Under the pieces are notes generated by a model. That model was given only the letters and a program-made list of their open reading frames with translations. It was not told the origin of the DNA and did no database searches. The position numbers were made by a program, and so were the translations under genes. From Cristatella mucedo (lineage: Eukaryota; Bryozoa; Phylactolaemata; Cristatellidae): a stretch of DNA of 43,206 bases. The DNA lies in the NCBI GenBank assembly GCA_009760855.2, contig WPIO01000452.1, positions 1-43,206 of the forward strand. Direction: 5' to 3'. Below, in pieces: positions 12,831 through 24,240 of this stretch (position 1 is the stretch's first letter; each line of letters begins with the position of its first letter).

Positions 12831-14311
12831 GCGAAATGCCGGAAAGAAGGTGCAGCACTCTGCTGCCAGCCAGCGCACGCTCCGACAAGCAGATTTGAAG
12901 TTTCTGGATATTCCGCGATCTGCTGCGAACTCGTGCGAAATGTGATATTTACGTGCCAAATGCTTTGAAACAAGGTGCAGCACTCTGCTGCCAGCCAGCA
13001 CACGCTCAGACGAGCAGATTTGAAGTTTCTTGATATTCCGCGATCTGCTGCGAACTCGTGCGAAATGTGTTATTTACGTGCAAAATGCTTGAAACAAGGT
13101 GCAGCACTCTGCTGCCAGCCAGCTCACGCTCCGACATGCAGATTCGAAGTTTCTAGATATTCCGCGATCTGCTGCGAACTCGTGCGAAATGTGTTATTGA
13201 CGTGCGAAAATGCTTGAAAACAAGGTGCAGCACTCTGCTGCCAGCCAGCGCACGCTCCGACAAGCAGATTTGAAGTTTCTAGATATTCTGCGATCTGCTG
13301 CGAACTCGTGCGAAATGTGTTATTTACGTGCAAAATGCTTGAAACAAGGTGCAGCACTCTGCTGCCAGCCAGCTCACGCTCCGACATGCAGATTCGAAGT
13401 TTCTAGGTATTCCGCGATCTGCTGCGAACTCGTGCGAAATGTGTTATTGACGTTCGAAATGCTTGAAACAAGGTGCAGCACTCTGCTGCCAGCCAGCGCA
13501 CGCTCCGAGATGCAAATTTAAAGCTTTAAGATATTCTGCGATCTGCTGGGAACTTGTGCGAAATGTGTTATTTACGTTCGAAATGCTTAAAACAAGGTGC
13601 AGCACTGTGCTACTAGCCAGCTCACGTTCCGACATGCAGATTCGAAGTTTCTAGATATTCTGCGATCAGCTGCGAACTCGTGCGAAACGTGTTATTCGAG
13701 TGCGAAATGCTCAAATCAAGGTTCGGCACTCTGCTGCCAGCCAGCTCACGCTCCGAGATGTAGATTCGAAGTTTCTAGATATTCGGCGATCTGCTGCGAA
13801 CTCATGCGAAATGTGTTATTGACGTTCGAAATGCTTGAAAGAAGTTGCTGCACTCTTCTGCCAGCCTGAGCACGCTCCGACAAGCAGAATTGAAGTTTCT
13901 TGATATTCCGCGATCTGCTGCGAACTCGTGCGAAATGTGATATTTACGTGCCAAAAGCTTGGAACAAGGTGCGGCACTCTGCTGACAGCCACCGCACGCT
14001 CCGACAAGCAGATTAGGAGTTTCTTGATATTCCGCGATTTGCTGCGAACTCGTGCGAAATGTGTTATTTACGTGCAAAATGCTTGAAACAAGGTGCAGCA
14101 CTCTGCTGCCAGCCAGTGCACGCTCCGACAAGCAGATTTGAAGTTTCTGGATATTCTGCGATCTGCTGCGAACTCATGCGAAATGTGTTATTGACGTTCG
14201 AAATGCTTAAAACAAGGTGCAGCACTCTGCTTCCAGCCAGCTCACGCTACGACATGCAGATTCGAAGGTTCTAGATATTCCGCGATCTGCTGCGAACTCG
14301 TGCGAAATGTG

Positions 14312-16541
14312 TTATTTACGCGCGAAAAGCTTGAAACAAGGTGCGGCACACTGCTGATAGCCAGCACACGCTCCGACAAGCAGATTTAATGTTTCTAGAT
14401 TTCTACGATCTGCTGGGAACTTGTGCGAAGTGTGTTTTTTGAAGGCAAAATGCTCAGAACAAGGTGCCGCACTCTGCTGCCAGCCAGCACACGCTCCGAC
14501 ATGTAGCTTTGAAGTTTTCAGATATTCCGCGATCTGCTGCGAACTCGTGCGAAATGTGTTATTTACGTGCAAAATGCGGGAAACAAGGTGCAGCACTCTG
14601 CTGCCAGCCAGCCCACGTTCCGAAATGTAGAATCGAAGTTTCTAGATATTCGGCGATCTGCTGCGAACTCGTGCGAAATGTGTTATTGACGTTCGAAATG
14701 CTTGAAAGAAGGTGCTGCACTCTTCTGCCAGCCTGAGCACGCTCCGACAAGCAGAATTACAGTTTCTGGATATTCCGCGATCTGCTGCGAAGTCGTGCGA
14801 AATGTGATATTTACGTGCCAAAAGCTTGGAACAAGGTGCAGCACTCTGCTGACAGCCACTGCACGCTCCGACAAGCAGATTTGGAGTTTCTTGATATTCC
14901 GCGATCTGCTGCGAACTCGTGCGAAATGTGTTAATTACGTGCAAAATGCTGGAAACAAGGTGCAGCACTCTGCTGCCAGCCAGCTCACGCTCCGACATGT
15001 AGATTCGAAATTTCTAGATATTCCGCGTTCTGCTGCGAACTCGTGCGAAATGTGTTATTGACGTTCGAAATGCTTGAAACAAGGTGCAGCACTCTGCTGC
15101 CAGCCAGCACACGCTCCGAGATGCAAATTTGAAGTTTCAAGATATTCTGCGATCTGCTGGGAACTTGTGCGAAATGTGCTATTTACGTTTGAAATGCCTG
15201 AAACAAGGTGCAGCACTGTGCTACTAGCCAGCTCACGCTCCGACATGCAGATTTGAAGTTTCTAGATATTCCGCGATCTGCTGCGAACTCGTGCGAAATG
15301 TGTTATTTACTTGCGAAATGCTTAAAACAAGAAGCAGCACTTTGCTGCCAGCCAGCTCACGCTCCGACATGTAGATTTAAAGTTTCTAGATATACCGCGA
15401 TCTGCTGCGAACTCGTGCGAAATGTGTTATTTACGCGCGAAAAGCTTGAAACAAGGTGCGGCACTCTGCTGACAGCCACCACAAGCTCCGACAAGCAGAT
15501 TTAAAGTTTCTAGATTTCCACGATCTGCTGCGAACTTGTGCGAAGTGTGTTTTTTGACGGCAAAATGCTCAGAACAAGGTGCCGCACTCTGCTGCCAGCC
15601 AGCACACGCTCCGACATGTAGCTTTGAAGTTTTCAGATATTCAGCGATCTGCTGCGAACTCGTGCGAAATGTTTTATTTACGTGCAAAATGCGTGAAACA
15701 AGGTGCAGCACTCTGCTGCCAGCCAGCTCACGCTCCGACATGTAGATTCGAAATTTCTAGATATTCCGCGTTCTGCTGCGAACTCGTGCGAAATGTGTTA
15801 TTGACGTTCGAAATGCTTGAAAGAAGGTGCTGCACTCTTCTGCCAGCCTGAGCACGCTCCGACAAGCAGAATTACAGTTTCTGGATATTCCGCGATCTGC
15901 TGCGAAGTCGTGCGAAATGTGATATTTACGTGCCAAAAGCTTGGAACAAGGTGCAGCACTCTGCTAACAGCCACTGCACGCTCCGACAAGCAGATTTGGA
16001 GTTTCTTGATATTCCGCGATCTGCTGCGAACTCGTGCGAAATGTGTTAATTACGTGCAAAATGCTGGAAACAAGGTGCAGAACTCTGCTGCCAGCCAGCT
16101 CACGCTCCGACATGTAGATTCGAAATTTCTAGATATTCCGCGTTCTGCTGCGAACTCGTGCGAAATGTGTTATTGACGTTCGAAATGCTTGAAACAAGGT
16201 GCAGCACTCTGCTGCCAGCCAGCACACGCTCCGAGATGCAAATTTGAAGTTTCAAGATATTCTGCGATCTGCTGGGAACTTGTGCGAAATGTGCTATTTA
16301 CGTTTGAAATGCCTGAAACAAGGTGCAGCACTGTGCTACTAGCCAGCTCACGCTCCGACATGCAGATTTGAAGTTTCTGGATATTCTGCGATCTGCTGCG
16401 AACTCGTGGGAAATGTGTAATTTACTTGCGAAATGCTTAAAACAAGGTGCAGCACTCTGCTTCCAGCCAACTCACGCTCCGACATGCAGATTCGAAGTTT
16501 CTAGACATTCCGCGATCTGCTGCGAACTCGTGCGAAATGTG
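14312..16541 (+). repeat. 9-monomer higher-order repeat, 1115-bp period, two full copies
   Basis: 14312-15426 and 15427-16541 match monomer by monomer with a constant offset of 1115 bases (nine monomers less one). Matching rare landmarks include GGCAAAATGCTCAGAAC (14448 and 15563), GCTTGGAACAAGG (near 14824 and 15939), TTAATTACGTGC (near 14931 and 16046), CCGAGATGCAAATTT (15117 and 16232) and TGCTATTTACGTTTGAAATG (near 15177 and 16292). Part of the unit also occurs seven monomers upstream (13816-14007, offset 867). It is the cleanest tandem HOR in the window. Confidence 0.9.
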
Positions 16542-16599
16542 TAATTTACCCGCGAAAAGCTTGAAACAAGGTGCGGCACTCTGCTGCTAGCCAGCACAC

Positions 16600-19500
16600 G
16601 CTCCGAGATGCTAATTTAAAGTTTCAAGATATTCTGCGATGTGCTGGGAAATTGTGCGAAATGTGTTATTTACGTTCGAAATGCTTGAAACAAGGTGCAG
16701 CACTGTGCTACTAGCCAGCTCACGCTCCGACATGCAGATTTGAAGTTTCTAGATTTCCACGATCTGCTGCGAACTCGTGCGAAATGTGATATTTACGTGC
16801 CAACAGCTTGAAACAAGGTGCAGCACTCTGCTGCCAGCCAGCTCACGCTCCGACATGCTGATTTGAAGTTTCTAGATATTCCGCGATCTGCTGCAAACTC
16901 GTGCGAAATGTGTTATTCGAGTGAGAAATGCTTGAAAGAAGGTGCAGCACTCTGCTTCCAGCCAGCTCACGCTCCGACATGCAGATTTGAAGTTTCTAGA
17001 TTTCCGCGATCTGCTGCGAACTCGTGCGAAATGTGATATTTACGTGCCAAAAGCTTAAAACAAGGTGCAGCACTCTGCTGCCAGCCATCTCACGCTCCGA
17101 CATGCTGATTTGAAGTTTCTAGATATTCCGCGATCTGCTGCAAACTCGTGCGAAATGTGTTATTCGAGTGCGAAATGCTTGAAAGAAGGTGCAGCACTCT
17201 GCTGCCAGCCAGCTCACACTCCGACATGCAGATTCGAAGTTTCTAGGTATTCCGCGATCTGCTGCGAACTCGTGCGAAATGTGTTATTGACGTGCAAAAT
17301 GCGGGAAACAAGGTGCAGCACTCTGCTGCCAGCCAGCCCACGTTCCGAAATGTAGAATCGAAGTTTCTAGATATTCGGCGATCTGCTGCGAACTCGTGCG
17401 AAATGTGTTATTCGAGTGCGAAATGCTTGAAAGAAGGTGCAGCACTCTGCTGCCAGCCAGCTCAAGCTCCGACATGCAGATTCGAAGTTTCTAGGTATTC
17501 CGCGATCTGCTGCGAACTCGTGCGAAATGTGTTATTGACGTTCTAAATGCTTGAAACAAGGTGCTGCACCCTTCTGCCAGCCTGCAAACGCTCCAAAAAG
17601 CAGAATTACAGTTTCTGGATATTCCGCGATCTTCTGCGAACTCGTGCGAAATGTGATATTTACGTGCCAAAAGCTTGAAACAAGGTGCAGCACTCTGCTG
17701 ACAGCCAGCCCACGCTCCGACAAGCAGATTTGAAGTTTCTGGATATTCCGTGATCTGGTGCGACGTGGTGCGAACTGTGTTATTCATGTGCGAAATGCTC
17801 AAAACAAGGTGCAGCACTCTGCTGCCAGCCAGCCCACGCTCCGACATGCTGATTTGAAGTTTCTAGATATTCCGCGATCTGCTGCGATACGTGCGAAATG
17901 TGTATTGACGTTCGAAATGCTTGAAACAAGGTGCTGCACTCTTCTGCCAGCCTGTGCACGCTCCGACAAGCAGAATTAAAGTTTCTGGATATTCTGCGAT
18001 CTGCTGCGAACTCGTGCGAAATGTGTTATTCGAGTGCAAAATGCTCGAAACAAGGTTCAGCACTCTGCTACCAGCCAGCTCACGCTCCGACATGTAGATT
18101 CGAAGTTTCTAGATATACCGCGATCTGCTGCGAACTCGTGCGAAATGTGTTATTTACGTTCGAAATGCTTGAAACAAGGTGCTGCACCCTTCTGCCAGCC
18201 TGTGCACGCTCCGACAAGCAGAATTAAAGTTTCTGGATATTCTGCGATCTGCTGCGAACTCGTGCGAAATGTGTTATTCTAGTGCAAAATGCTCGAAACG
18301 AGGTGCAGCACTCTTCAGCCATCCTTCACACGCTCCGACATGTAGATTTGATATTGTTAGATATTCCGCGATCTGCTGCGAACTCGTGCGAAATGTGTTA
18401 TTTCCGTGCAAAATGCTTAAAACAAGGTGCAGCACTCTGCTTCCAGCCAGCTCACGCTCCGACATGCAGATTCGAAGTTTCTAGATATTCCGCGATCTGC
18501 TGCGAACTCGTGCGAAATGTGTTATTTACGCGCGAAAAGCTTGAAACAAGGTGCGGCACTCTGCTGCCAGCCAGCTCACGCTCCGACATGCTGATTTGAA
18601 GTTTCTAGATATTCCGCGATCTGCTTCAAACTCGTGCGAAATGTGTTATTCGAGTGCGAAAAGCTTCAAAGAAGGTGCAGCACTCTGCTGCCAGCCAGCT
18701 CACACTCCGACATGCAGATTCGAAGTTTCTAGGTATTCCGCGATCTGCTGCGAACTCGTGCGAAATGTGTTATTGACGTTCGAAATGCTTGAAACAAGGT
18801 GCTGCACCCTTCTGCCAGCCTGCGCAAGCTCCAAAAAGCAGAATTACAGTTTCTGGATATTCCGCGATCTGCTGCGAACTCGTGCGAAATGTGATATTTA
18901 CGTGCCAAAAGCTTGAAACAAGGTGCAGCACTCTGCTGACAGCCAGCCCACGCTCCGACATGCTGATTTGAAGTTTCTTGATTTTCCGCGATCTGCTGCG
19001 ATACGTGCGAAATGTGTATTGACGTTCAAAATGCTTGAAACAAGGTGCTGCACCCTTTTGCCAGCCTGTGCACGCTCCGACATGTAGATTTGAAATTGTT
19101 AGATATTCCGCGATCTGCTGTAAACTCATTGGAAATGTGTTATTCGAGTGCGAAGCGCACACAACAAGGTGCAGCACTCTGCTGCCAGCCAGCACACGCT
19201 CCGAGATGCAAATTTAAAGTTTCAAGATATTCTGCGATCTGCTGGGAACTTGTGCGAAATGTGTTATTTACGTTCGAAATGCTTGAAACAAGGTGCAGCA
19301 CTGTGCTACTAGCCAGCTCAAGCTCCGACATGCAGATTTGAAGTTTCTAGATTTCCGCGATCTGCTGCGAACTCGTGGGAAGTGTGTTTTTTGAGTACGA
19401 AATGCTCAGAACAAGGTGGTGCACTCTGCTGCCAGCCAGTGCACGCTCCGACATGCAGATTTGAAGTTCCTAGATATTCCGCGATCTGCTGCGAACTCGT

Positions 19501-20010
19501 GCGAAATGTGTTATTTTCGTGCAAAATGCTTAAAACAAGGTGCAGCACTCTGCTTCCAGCCAGCTCACGCTCCGACATGTAGATTCGAAGTTTCTAGATA
19601 TTCCGTGATCTGCTGCGAACTCGTGCGAAATGTGTTATTTACGCGCGAAAAGCTTGAAACAAGGTGCGGCACTCTGCTGACAGCCAGCACACGCTCCGAC
19701 AAGCAGATTTGAAGTTTCTAGATTTCCACGATCTGCTGCGAACTTGTGCGAAGTGTGTTTTTTGAAGGCAAAATGCTCAGAACAAGGTGCCGCACTCTGC
19801 TGCCAGCCAGCACACGCTCCGACATGTAGCTTTGAAGTTTTCAGATATTCCGCGATCTGCTACGAACTCGTGCGAAATGTGTTATTTACGTGCAAAATGC
19901 TTGAAACAAGGTGCAGCACTCTGCTGCCAGCCAGCTCACGCTCCGACATGTAGATTCGAAGTTTCTAGATATTCCGCGATCTGCTGCGAACTCGTGCGAA
20001 ATGTGTTATT
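16600..20010 (+). repeat. B1 segmental duplication, copy 2 (expanded)
   Basis: This is the collinear partner of 10150-12830. Extra two-monomer units account for its greater length. For example, the pair made of a GTGATATTTACGTGCC monomer and a CATGCTGATTTG monomer occurs twice here (16780-16880 and 17035-17115) but once in copy 1. GCGATACGTGCG with GTGTATTGACG recurs at 17884 and 18998, another internal near-9-mer spacing (1114 bases). The match to copy 1 ends near 20010. Confidence 0.82.
17745..17800 (+). repeat. Strongly diverged monomer core
   Basis: Where nearly all monomers read GATCTGCTGCGAACTCG then TGCGAAATGTG, this one reads GATCTGGTGCGACGTGG then TGCGAACTGTG, followed by TTATTCATGTGCG. 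It has several substitutions in the otherwise most conserved 30 bases and keeps normal length. It occurs once. Confidence 0.75.
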
Positions 20011-20220
20011 CGAGTGCGAAATGCTTGAAACAAGGTGCAGCACTCTGCTGCCAGCCAGCTCACGCTCCGACAAGCAGATTTGAAGTTTCTAGATATTCCG
20101 CGATCTGCTGCGAACTCGTGCGAAATGTGTTATTTACGTGCGAAATGCTTGAAACAAGGTGCAGCACTCTGCTGACAGCCACTGCACGCTCCGACAAGCA
20201 GATTTGGAGTTTCTGGATAT

Positions 20221-21950
20221 TCCGCGATCTGCTGCGAACTCGTGCGAAATGTGTTATTTCCGTGCGAAATGCTCAAAACAAGGTGCAGCACTCTGCTGCC
20301 AGCCAGCTCACGCTCCGACATGCAGATTTGAAGTTTCTAGATATTCCGCGATCTGCTGCGAACTCGTGCGAAATGTGTTATTCACGTGCGAAATGCTTAA
20401 AACAAGGTGCAGCAGTCTGCTGCCAGCCAGCGCACGCTCCGACATGCAGATTTGAAGTTTCTAGATATTCCGCGATCTGCTGCGAACTCGTGCGAAACGT
20501 GTTATTTACGTGCGAAATGCTTTAAACATGGTGCAGCACTCTGCTGCCAGTCAGCGCACGCTCCGACAAGCAGATTTGAAGTGTCTACATATTCCGCGAT
20601 CTGGTGCGAACTCGTGCGAAACGTGTTATTTACGTGCGAAATGCTTGAAACAAGGTGCAGCACTCTGCTGCCAGCCAGGGCACGCTCCGACATGCAGATT
20701 TGAAGTTTTTAGACATTCCGCGATCTGCTGCGAACTCGTGCGAAACGTGTTATTTACGTGCGAAATGCTTTAAACATGGTGCAGCACTCTGCTGCCAGTT
20801 AGCACACTCTCCGACATGCAGATTTGAAGTTTCTAGATATTCCGCGATCTGCTGCGAACTCGTGCGAAATGTGTTATTTACGTGCAAATGCTTTAAACAA
20901 GGTGCAGCACTCTGCTGCCAGCCAGGGCACGCTCCGACATGCAGATTTGAAGTTTCTAGATATTCCGCGATCTGCTGCGAACTCGTGCGAAACGTATTAT
21001 TTACGTGCGAAATGCTTTAAACAAGGTGCAGCACTCTGCTGCCAGCCAGCACACGCTCCGACATGCAGATTTGAAGTTTCTAGATATTCCGCGATCTGCT
21101 GCGAACTCGTGCAAAAAATGTGTTATTCGCGTGCGAAATGCTTCAAAACAAGGTGCAGCACTCTGCTGCCAGCCAGCTCACGCTCTGACATGCAGATTTG
21201 AAGTTTCTAGATATTCCGCGATCTGCTGCGAACTCGTGCGAAATGTGTTATTTACGTGCGAAACGCTTGAAACAAGGTGCAGCACTCTGCTGCCAGCCAG
21301 CTCACGCTCCGACATGCAGATTTGAAGTTTCTAGATATTCCGCGATCTGCTGCGAACTCGTGCGAAATGTGTTTTTTGAGTGCGAAATGCTTTAAACATG
21401 GTGCAGCACTCTGCTGCCAGCCAGCTCACGCTCCGACATGCAGATTTGAAGTTTCTAGATATTCCGCGATCTGCTGCGAACTCGTGCGAAATGTGTTATT
21501 TACGTGCGAAATGCTTGAAACAAGGTGCAGCAGCAATCTTCCGCCAGCCAGCCCACGCTCCGACATGCAGATTTGAAGTTTCTAGATATTCCGCGATCTG
21601 CTGCGAACTCGTGCGAAATGTGTAATTCGCGTGCGAAATGTGTTATTTACGTGCGAAATGCTTGAAACAAGGTGCAGCACTCTGCTGCCAGCCAGCTCAC
21701 GCTCCGACATGCAGATTTGAAGTTTCTAGATATTCCGCGATCTGCTGCGAACTCGTGCGAAATGTGTTATTTTCCGTGCGAAATGCTTTAAACAAGGTGC
21801 AGCACTCTGCTGCCAGCCAGCTCACGCTCCGACATGCAGATTTGAAGTTTCTAGATATTCCGCGATCTGCTGCGAACTCGTGCGAAATGTGTTATTTACG
21901 TGCGAAATGCTTGAAACAAGGTGCAGCACTCTGCTGCCAGCCAGCTCACG
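20221..21950 (+). repeat. Canonical block C2
   Basis: Near-consensus monomers dominate: ACATGCAGATTTGAAG, TTTACGTGCGAAATGC and TTTAAAC or TTGAAAC ends. A sub-cluster at 20460-21000 shares CGAAACGTGTTATT or CGAAACGTATT and GCTTTAAACATGG, with CTACATATTCC near 20585, pointing to a local two- to three-monomer expansion. Small insertions are frequent, for example GCAAAAAATGTG near 21110 and GCAGCAGCAATCTTCC near 21527. Confidence 0.8.
21610..21660 (+). repeat. 20-bp intramonomer duplication (three CGTGCGAAATG in a row)
   Basis: GTGCGAAATG occurs at 21611, 21631 and 21651, exactly 20 bases apart, where a normal monomer has only two copies. The spacing between monomer starts here is 147 bases (21525 to 21672): 20 from this duplication and 3 from an AGC insertion. 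The normal two copies in every monomer are themselves a 20-base-period direct repeat, the obvious substrate for this event. Confidence 0.9.
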
Positions 21951-23545
21951 CTCCGACATGCAGGTTTAAAGTTTCTAGATATTCTGCGATCAGCTGCATA
22001 CTCGTGCGAAATGTGTTATTCGAGTGCGAAATGCTCAAATTAAGGTTCGGCACTCTGCTGCAAGCCGGAGCACACTCCGACATGCAGATTTAAAGTTTGT
22101 AGATATTCAGCGATCTGCTGCGAAATCGTGCGAAATGTGTTTTTTACGTGCGAAAAGCTTGAAACAAGGTGAAGCCCTTAGGTGACAGCCAGCACAGGCT
22201 CCGACATGTAGATTTGAAGTCTCTAGATATTCCGTGATCTGCTGGGAACTCGTGCAAAATGTGTTATTTGAGTGCGAAATGCTTGAAACAAGGTACAGTT
22301 CTCTGCTGCCAGCCAGCTCACGCTCCGACATGCAGATTTAAAGTTTCTAGATATTCCGCGATCTGCTGCGAACTCATGCGAAATGTGTTATTTCCGTGCG
22401 AAAAGCTTGAAACAAGGTGAAGCACTCTGCTGGCAGCCAGCCCACGCTCCGACATGCAGATTTGAAGTTTCTAGACATTCCGCGATCTGCTGCGAACTCG
22501 TGCGAAATGTGTTATTTACGTGCGAAATACTTGAAACAAGGTGCAGCGCTCTGCTGTCAGCCAGCGCACGCTCCGACGAGCAGATTTAAAGTTTCTGGTT
22601 ATTCAGCGATCTGCTGCGAACTCGTGCGAAATGTGTTATTCGAGTCCGAAATGCTCAAAATAAGGTGCAGCACTCAGCTGCCAGCCAGCTCACGCTCCGA
22701 CATGTAGATTTGAAGTTCCTAGATATTCGGCGTTCTACTGTGAACTCGTGCGAAATGTGTTATTTACGTGCGAAATGCTTGAAACAAGGTGCAGTACTTT
22801 GCAGCCAGCCAGCACACGCTCAGACTAGCAGATTTGAAGTTTCTTGATATTCCGCGATCTGCTGCGAACTCGTGCGAAATGTGTTATTCGAGTGGGAAAT
22901 GCTCAAAACAAGGTGCAGCACTCTGCTGCCAGCCAGCTCACGCTCCGATATGCAGATTTGAAGTTTCAAGATATTCTGCGACCTGCTGCGAACTTGTGCG
23001 AAATGTGTTATTTACGTTCGAAATGCTCGAAACATTGTGCAGCACCCTGCTGCCAGCCAGCTCACGCTCCAACATGCAGATTTGAAGTTTCTAGATTTCA
23101 GCGATCTGCTGCGAACTCGTGCGAAGTGTGGTTTTTACGTGCGAAATGCTTGAAACAAGCTGCAGCACTTTGCTGCCAGCCAGCCCACGCTCTGACATGC
23201 AGATTTGAAGTTTCTAGATATTCCGTGATCTGCTGCGAACTCGTGCTAAATGTGTTATTGACTTTCGAAATGCTTGAAACAAGGTGCAGCACTCTGTAGC
23301 CAGCCAGCTCACGCTCCGACATGCAGATTTGAAGTTTCTAGATATTCCGGGATCTTCTGGGAACTCGTGCGAAATGTGTTATTGATGTTCGAAATGCTTG
23401 AACCAGGTGCAGCACTGTGTTGGCAGCCAGCGCATGCTCCGACATGCAGATTTGAAGTTTCTAGATATTCCGCGATCTGCTGCAAACTCGTGCGAAATGT
23501 GTTATTTACGTTCGAAATGCTTGAACTAGGTGCAGCACTCTGCTG
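21951..23545 (+). repeat. Block A2
   Basis: The A subtypes occur in the order CAGGTTTAAAG with CAGCTGCATACTCG (about 21961), GCAAGCCGGAGCACACTCC, GTGAAGCCCTTAGGTGAC, GTACAGTTCTCTGC, GTGAAGCACTCTGCTGGC, CGCTCTGCTGTCAGCC, CACTCAGCTGCC, TTCTACTGTGAAC (22732), TTGCAGCC, GTGGGAAATGCTC, CGACCTGCTGCGAACTTG, GATTTCAGCG, CAAGCTGCAGCAC, CACTCTGTAGCC, then GAACCAGG (23402) and GAACTAGG (about 23524). The first ~1 kb is nearly identical to 30672-31685. The last ~180 bases match 1640-1830 of block A1. Confidence 0.85.
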
Positions 23546-23640
23546 CCAGCCAGCCAGCCACGCTCCGAAGTTTCTAGATTTGAAGTTTCTAGATATTCCG
23601 TTCAAAATCTGAACTGCGAACTCGTGCGAAACGTGTTATT
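23546..23640 (+). repeat. Scrambled junction between block A2 and canonical block C3
   Basis: After an expanded AGCCAGCCAGCCACGCTCC the text jumps to GAAGTTTCTAGATTTGAAG, so the GAAGTTTCTAGA step occurs twice. It then continues ATATTCCGTTCAAAATCTGAAC before rejoining the monomer at TGCGAACTCGTGCG. TTCAAAATCTG is close to the reverse complement of the normal CAGATTTGAA, so a fragment of about 10-14 bases appears inverted. This rearrangement sits exactly where subtype composition switches from A to canonical. Confidence 0.8.
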
Positions 23641-24168
23641 TACGTGCGAAATGCTTTAAACAAGGTGCAGTGCACTCTGCTGCCAGCCAGCACAAGCTCC
23701 GACATGCAGATTTGAAGTTTCTAGATATTCCGCGATCTGCTGCGAACTCGTGCGAAATGTGTTATTTACGTGCGAAATGCTTGAAACAAGGTGCAGCACT
23801 CTGCTGCCAGCCAGCTCACGCTCCGACATGAAGATTTGAAGTTTCTAGATATTCCGCGATCTGCTGCGAACACGTGCGAAATGTGTTATTGACGTGCGAA
23901 ATGCTTGAAACAAGGTGCAGCACTCTGCTGCCAGCCAGCTCACGCTCCGACATGCAGATTTGAAGTTTCTAGATATTCCGCGATCTGCTGCGAACTCGTG
24001 CGAAATGTGTTATTTACGTGCGAAATGCTTTAAAAAAACAAGGTGCAGCACTCTGCTGCCAGCCAGCTCACGCTCCGACATGCAGATATGAAGTTTCTAG
24101 ATATTCGGCGATTTGCTGCGAACTCGTGCGAAATGTGTTATTTACGTGCGAAATGCTTGAAACAAGGT

Positions 24169-24183
24169 GCAGCACTCTGCTGC
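24169..24183. repeat. Short inverted repeat inside the monomer (GCAGC-N5-GCTGC)
   Basis: GCAGC and GCTGC are perfect 5-base arms around ACTCT. The element recurs in most monomers of the window, and this copy is the example in the reference monomer. It is lost in subtypes reading TGCAGCCAGCC or CACCCTTCTGCC. It could extrude as a small hairpin, but 5 bp of stem is weak, so a structural role is inference only. Confidence 0.6.
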
Positions 24184-24205
24184 CAGCCAGCTCACGCTCC
24201 GACAT

Positions 24206-24240
24206 GCAGATTTGAAGTTTCTAGATATTCCGCGATCTGC
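24206..24240. repeat. Inverted repeat inside the monomer (GCAGAT-N23-ATCTGC)
   Basis: GCAGAT at monomer positions 40-45 is the exact reverse complement of ATCTGC at 69-74. The 23-base loop contains the XbaI site. It is present wherever the monomer reads ATGCAGATT or AAGCAGATT and lost in ATGTAGATT subtypes. A cruciform is possible in principle but the arms are short. Confidence 0.5.

Larger units (their letters stand above)
6170..20220 (+). repeat. Block B1: diverged B-type monomers with nested HORs
   Basis: B subtypes are recognised by several variants: GATTCGAAGTTTC; GACGTTCGAAATGC; GTGCTGCACCCTTCTGCC (from about 7113); CCGAGATGCAAATTT followed by TTCAAGATATTCTGCG (6775, 7519, 10158, 12019, 13506, 15117, 16232, 19202); GTGATATTTACGTGCC with AAAAGCTTG; and GGCAAAATGCTCAGAAC (near 12588, 14448, 15563, 19771). 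The CTGCACCCTTCTGCC type is absent from 20.3-35 kb and returns in B2. An indel-rich, near-canonical stretch lies inside at about 7.9-9.2 kb. No coding or RNA gene is seen. Confidence 0.85.

Noticed and set aside
21610-21660. A separate 20-bp minisatellite
   Set aside because: Only three units, at one site; explained by duplication of the monomer's own two-copy internal repeat.
23546-23640. Transposon insertion with target duplication at the scrambled junction
   Set aside because: All bases can be derived from the monomer itself (doubled GAAGTTTCTAGA and an inverted fragment); there is no foreign sequence or terminal repeat.
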